Part shown: positions 6,900-7,560 of the stretch, one piece after another
Layout: every line of letters starts with the position of its first letter
Numbering within the stretch: the stretch's first letter is position 1
DNA from: an uncultured Collinsella sp.
GTDB taxonomy: Bacteria > Actinomycetota > Coriobacteriia > Coriobacteriales > Coriobacteriaceae
DNA length: 7,560 bases
Reading direction: 5' to 3'
Assembly: GCA_938045085.1 (NCBI GenBank)
Contig: CALINZ010000320.1
Location: 1 to 7,560, forward strand
The notes under the pieces: generated by a model
What the model saw: the letters and a program-made list of their open reading frames with translations, nothing else
The model's database searches: none
What the model was told of the DNA's origin: nothing
Made by a program: the position numbers and the translations under genes

Positions 6900-7142
6900 A
6901 TGACTGGAAGGAGCTACAAGCTGCCCGACGACATCACAGCCCTGGGCGGCATGGTGATCTTTGTGTTAATAAACACGGATATTTGGGGTGCACGTCCACG
7001 TGGCTTTCGTATCCCCAAATTATCCCAAGTGCATGTGCTAACCCGTTTTTACGCGCTTGTGCCGTTGTTGCCGTACTTAAACCCGCAGGTAAGCAGTGTG
7101 TTCGATTTTGTCGTTCTTACTGGTCAGTACTGCCACAATTAG
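6900..7142 (+). CDS. Doubtful small ORF at the right end of the element
   Basis: ATG at 6900 has a good GGAGG about 7 bases upstream and starts 16 bases after the XRE stop, so translation initiation is plausible. The first residues (MTGRSYKLPDDITALGGMVI) look like a real protein start. Beyond about residue 22 the sequence is low in recognisable features and runs through the right-end boxes and the proposed attR core. It is probably the truncated head of an element gene (an excisionase or similar small protein would fit the position, but nothing in the sequence shows this) followed by chance reading frame. I do not recognise a family. Confidence 0.3.
   Translation: MTGRSYKLPDDITALGGMVIFVLINTDIWGARPRGFRIPKLSQVHVLTRFYALVPLLPYLNPQVSSVFDFVVLTGQYCHN
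6979..7032. promoter_or_regulatory. Right cluster of TATCCC(C)AA boxes (possible integrase arm sites)
   Basis: TATCCCCAA (7010-7018) and TATCCCAA (7021-7028) lie in the same direction 11 bp apart, like the left cluster. The string TTATCCCAAGTGC (7020-7032) is identical to 2993-3005. An inverted copy, ATTTGGGG (6981-6988), pairs with CCCCAAAT (7013-7020). The cluster is about 100 bp inside the proposed right junction. Confidence 0.5.
7130..7136. other. attR core (CTGCCAC)
   Basis: This is the second copy of the 7-bp string at the left junction. It lies exactly where the end of a left arm should be, 40 bp in phase before the right arm at 7164. Confidence 0.55.
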
Positions 7143-7178
7143 ACCCCAAAACAGTCCCCAGATGTTACAGATCGAGAC
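7137..7178. repeat. Loop and right arm of hairpin repeat unit 3
   Basis: A 27-bp loop (7137-7163) containing TTAGACCCC is followed by GTTACAGATCGAGAC (7164-7178), which is identical to the right arm of unit 1. The loop matches the reverse-complemented unit 1 loop at 16 of 27 positions. Joined to 2930-2943 it completes the third unit of the array. Confidence 0.75.
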
Positions 7179-7347
7179 AAAACTTCAACGTGGTAGCCGG
7201 CAGACGAGGTTGTCGACGTTGCCGGGTCTCCCCTCGCCTGCCGTTGGCGGGTGTTGCGGGGCTGTTCGCCGCATTGCCGCTGCGCTGGAGGTGTGTAGAC
7301 CGTAGGATAGTCTTATTGACGGCCTGTCAACTCGTCCGGGAGGCACT
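7179..7347. other. Non-coding region before the FAD oxidoreductase
   Basis: I see no gene. A GC-rich hairpin (about 7231-7249, with two G:T pairs) has no T tract. A weak -10-like TAGGAT at 7303-7308 has no matching -35. The ribosome binding site GGGAGG (7338-7343) serves the next gene. Confidence 0.4.
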
Positions 7348-7560
7348 GTGGCAGAAACGTTTGATATCGCGATTGTGGGCGCGGGCATTACCGGGTGCGC
7401 CATCGCGCGGCAGCTCGCGAGGTTTGACCTTTCCATTTGCGTGGTCGAGGCGGCTAACGATATCGCGCTGGGCGCGTCGAAGGCCAACGGCGGCCTGGTG
7501 CATGCCGGCTACGATCCGACACCGGGCACGGTTAAGGCGCAAGTCAACGCCCGCGGCTGC
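7348..7560 (+). CDS. FAD-dependent oxidoreductase, GlpA-type glycerol-3-phosphate dehydrogenase (partial)
   Basis: Only the first 71 residues are in the window; the gene continues past the right edge. It opens with a dinucleotide-binding fold: FDIAIVGAGITGCAIARQL has GxGxxG at residues 11-16, and an acidic residue in VVEAAND ends the second strand for ribose binding. SKANGGLVHAGYDPTPGTVK is characteristic of the GlpA-type FAD subunit found in clostridia and related anaerobes, which oxidises glycerol-3-phosphate to dihydroxyacetone phosphate. The GTG start at 7348 is supported by GGGAGG 4 bases upstream and by the family's usual short lead before the Rossmann motif. Other members of the same DAO superfamily cannot be excluded from 71 residues. 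Confidence 0.85.
   Translation, partial: MAETFDIAIVGAGITGCAIARQLARFDLSICVVEAANDIALGASKANGGLVHAGYDPTPGTVKAQVNARGC

Larger units (their letters stand above)
2937..7136. mobile_element. 4.2-kb integrated element with decayed tyrosine integrase
   Basis: CTGCCAC occurs at 2937-2943 and 7130-7136. Outside the two copies, the flanks rejoin into a complete hairpin unit 3 with the family's 27-bp loop and 40-bp phase. Directly inside the left copy lies the 3' end of an integrase gene, as is usual at one end of an integrative element. Both ends carry paired TATCCC(C)AA boxes that could be integrase arm sites. The contents are an integrase pseudogene, a 291-aa unknown protein, RhuM, an XRE repressor and a broken XRE regulator. 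It has no structural phage genes, relaxase or replication gene, so it is a small cargo-type remnant. With its integrase broken it should no longer move by itself. The boundaries are inferred from one 7-bp repeat plus the array phase. Confidence 0.65.

Overview
The window is high-GC DNA with Gram-positive style ribosome binding sites. Gene content points to a gut anaerobe of the Coriobacteriia (Collinsella-like): a short threonyl-tRNA synthetase, an anaerobe-type GlpA-like FAD oxidoreductase, and an integrase resembling those of actinobacterial integrative elements. The genus is an inference from style and recall, not proven by the sequence.

Left chromosomal part (1-2770). thrS lies on the minus strand (248-2011), followed by two tandem intrinsic terminators (about 151-225) and preceded by a sigma70-like promoter and a 10-bp inverted repeat at the transcription start. 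Upstream, on the same strand, is a small membrane protein with two zinc ribbons (2237-2668).

Repeat array and inserted element (2770-7178). A family of hairpin units (about 14-bp arms, 27-bp loop) starts at 2770. Arm starts fall every 40 bp (2771, 2811, 2851, 2891, 2931). The third unit is cut after its left arm, at CTGCCAC (2937-2943). The missing loop and right arm reappear at 7137-7178, directly after a second CTGCCAC (7130-7136). This indicates a 4.19-kb integrated element inside the array, with CTGCCAC as the recombination core.

Inside the element are a tyrosine integrase pseudogene next to the left end (2961-3825), an uncharacterised 291-aa protein (3984-4859), a RhuM-family protein (5107-6108) and an XRE repressor (6132-6515), all on the minus strand. 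Divergent from these, on the plus strand, is a second small XRE regulator broken by a one-base frameshift (6660-6883). The region between the two regulators carries two identical 12-bp operator-like repeats over the XRE promoter. This looks like the control region of a small phage-derived or integrative element whose integrase and one regulator have decayed, leaving the RhuM/XRE/291-aa cargo.

Right chromosomal part (7179-7560). After about 170 bases of non-coding DNA, a plus-strand FAD-dependent oxidoreductase of the GlpA type starts at 7348 and runs off the window.
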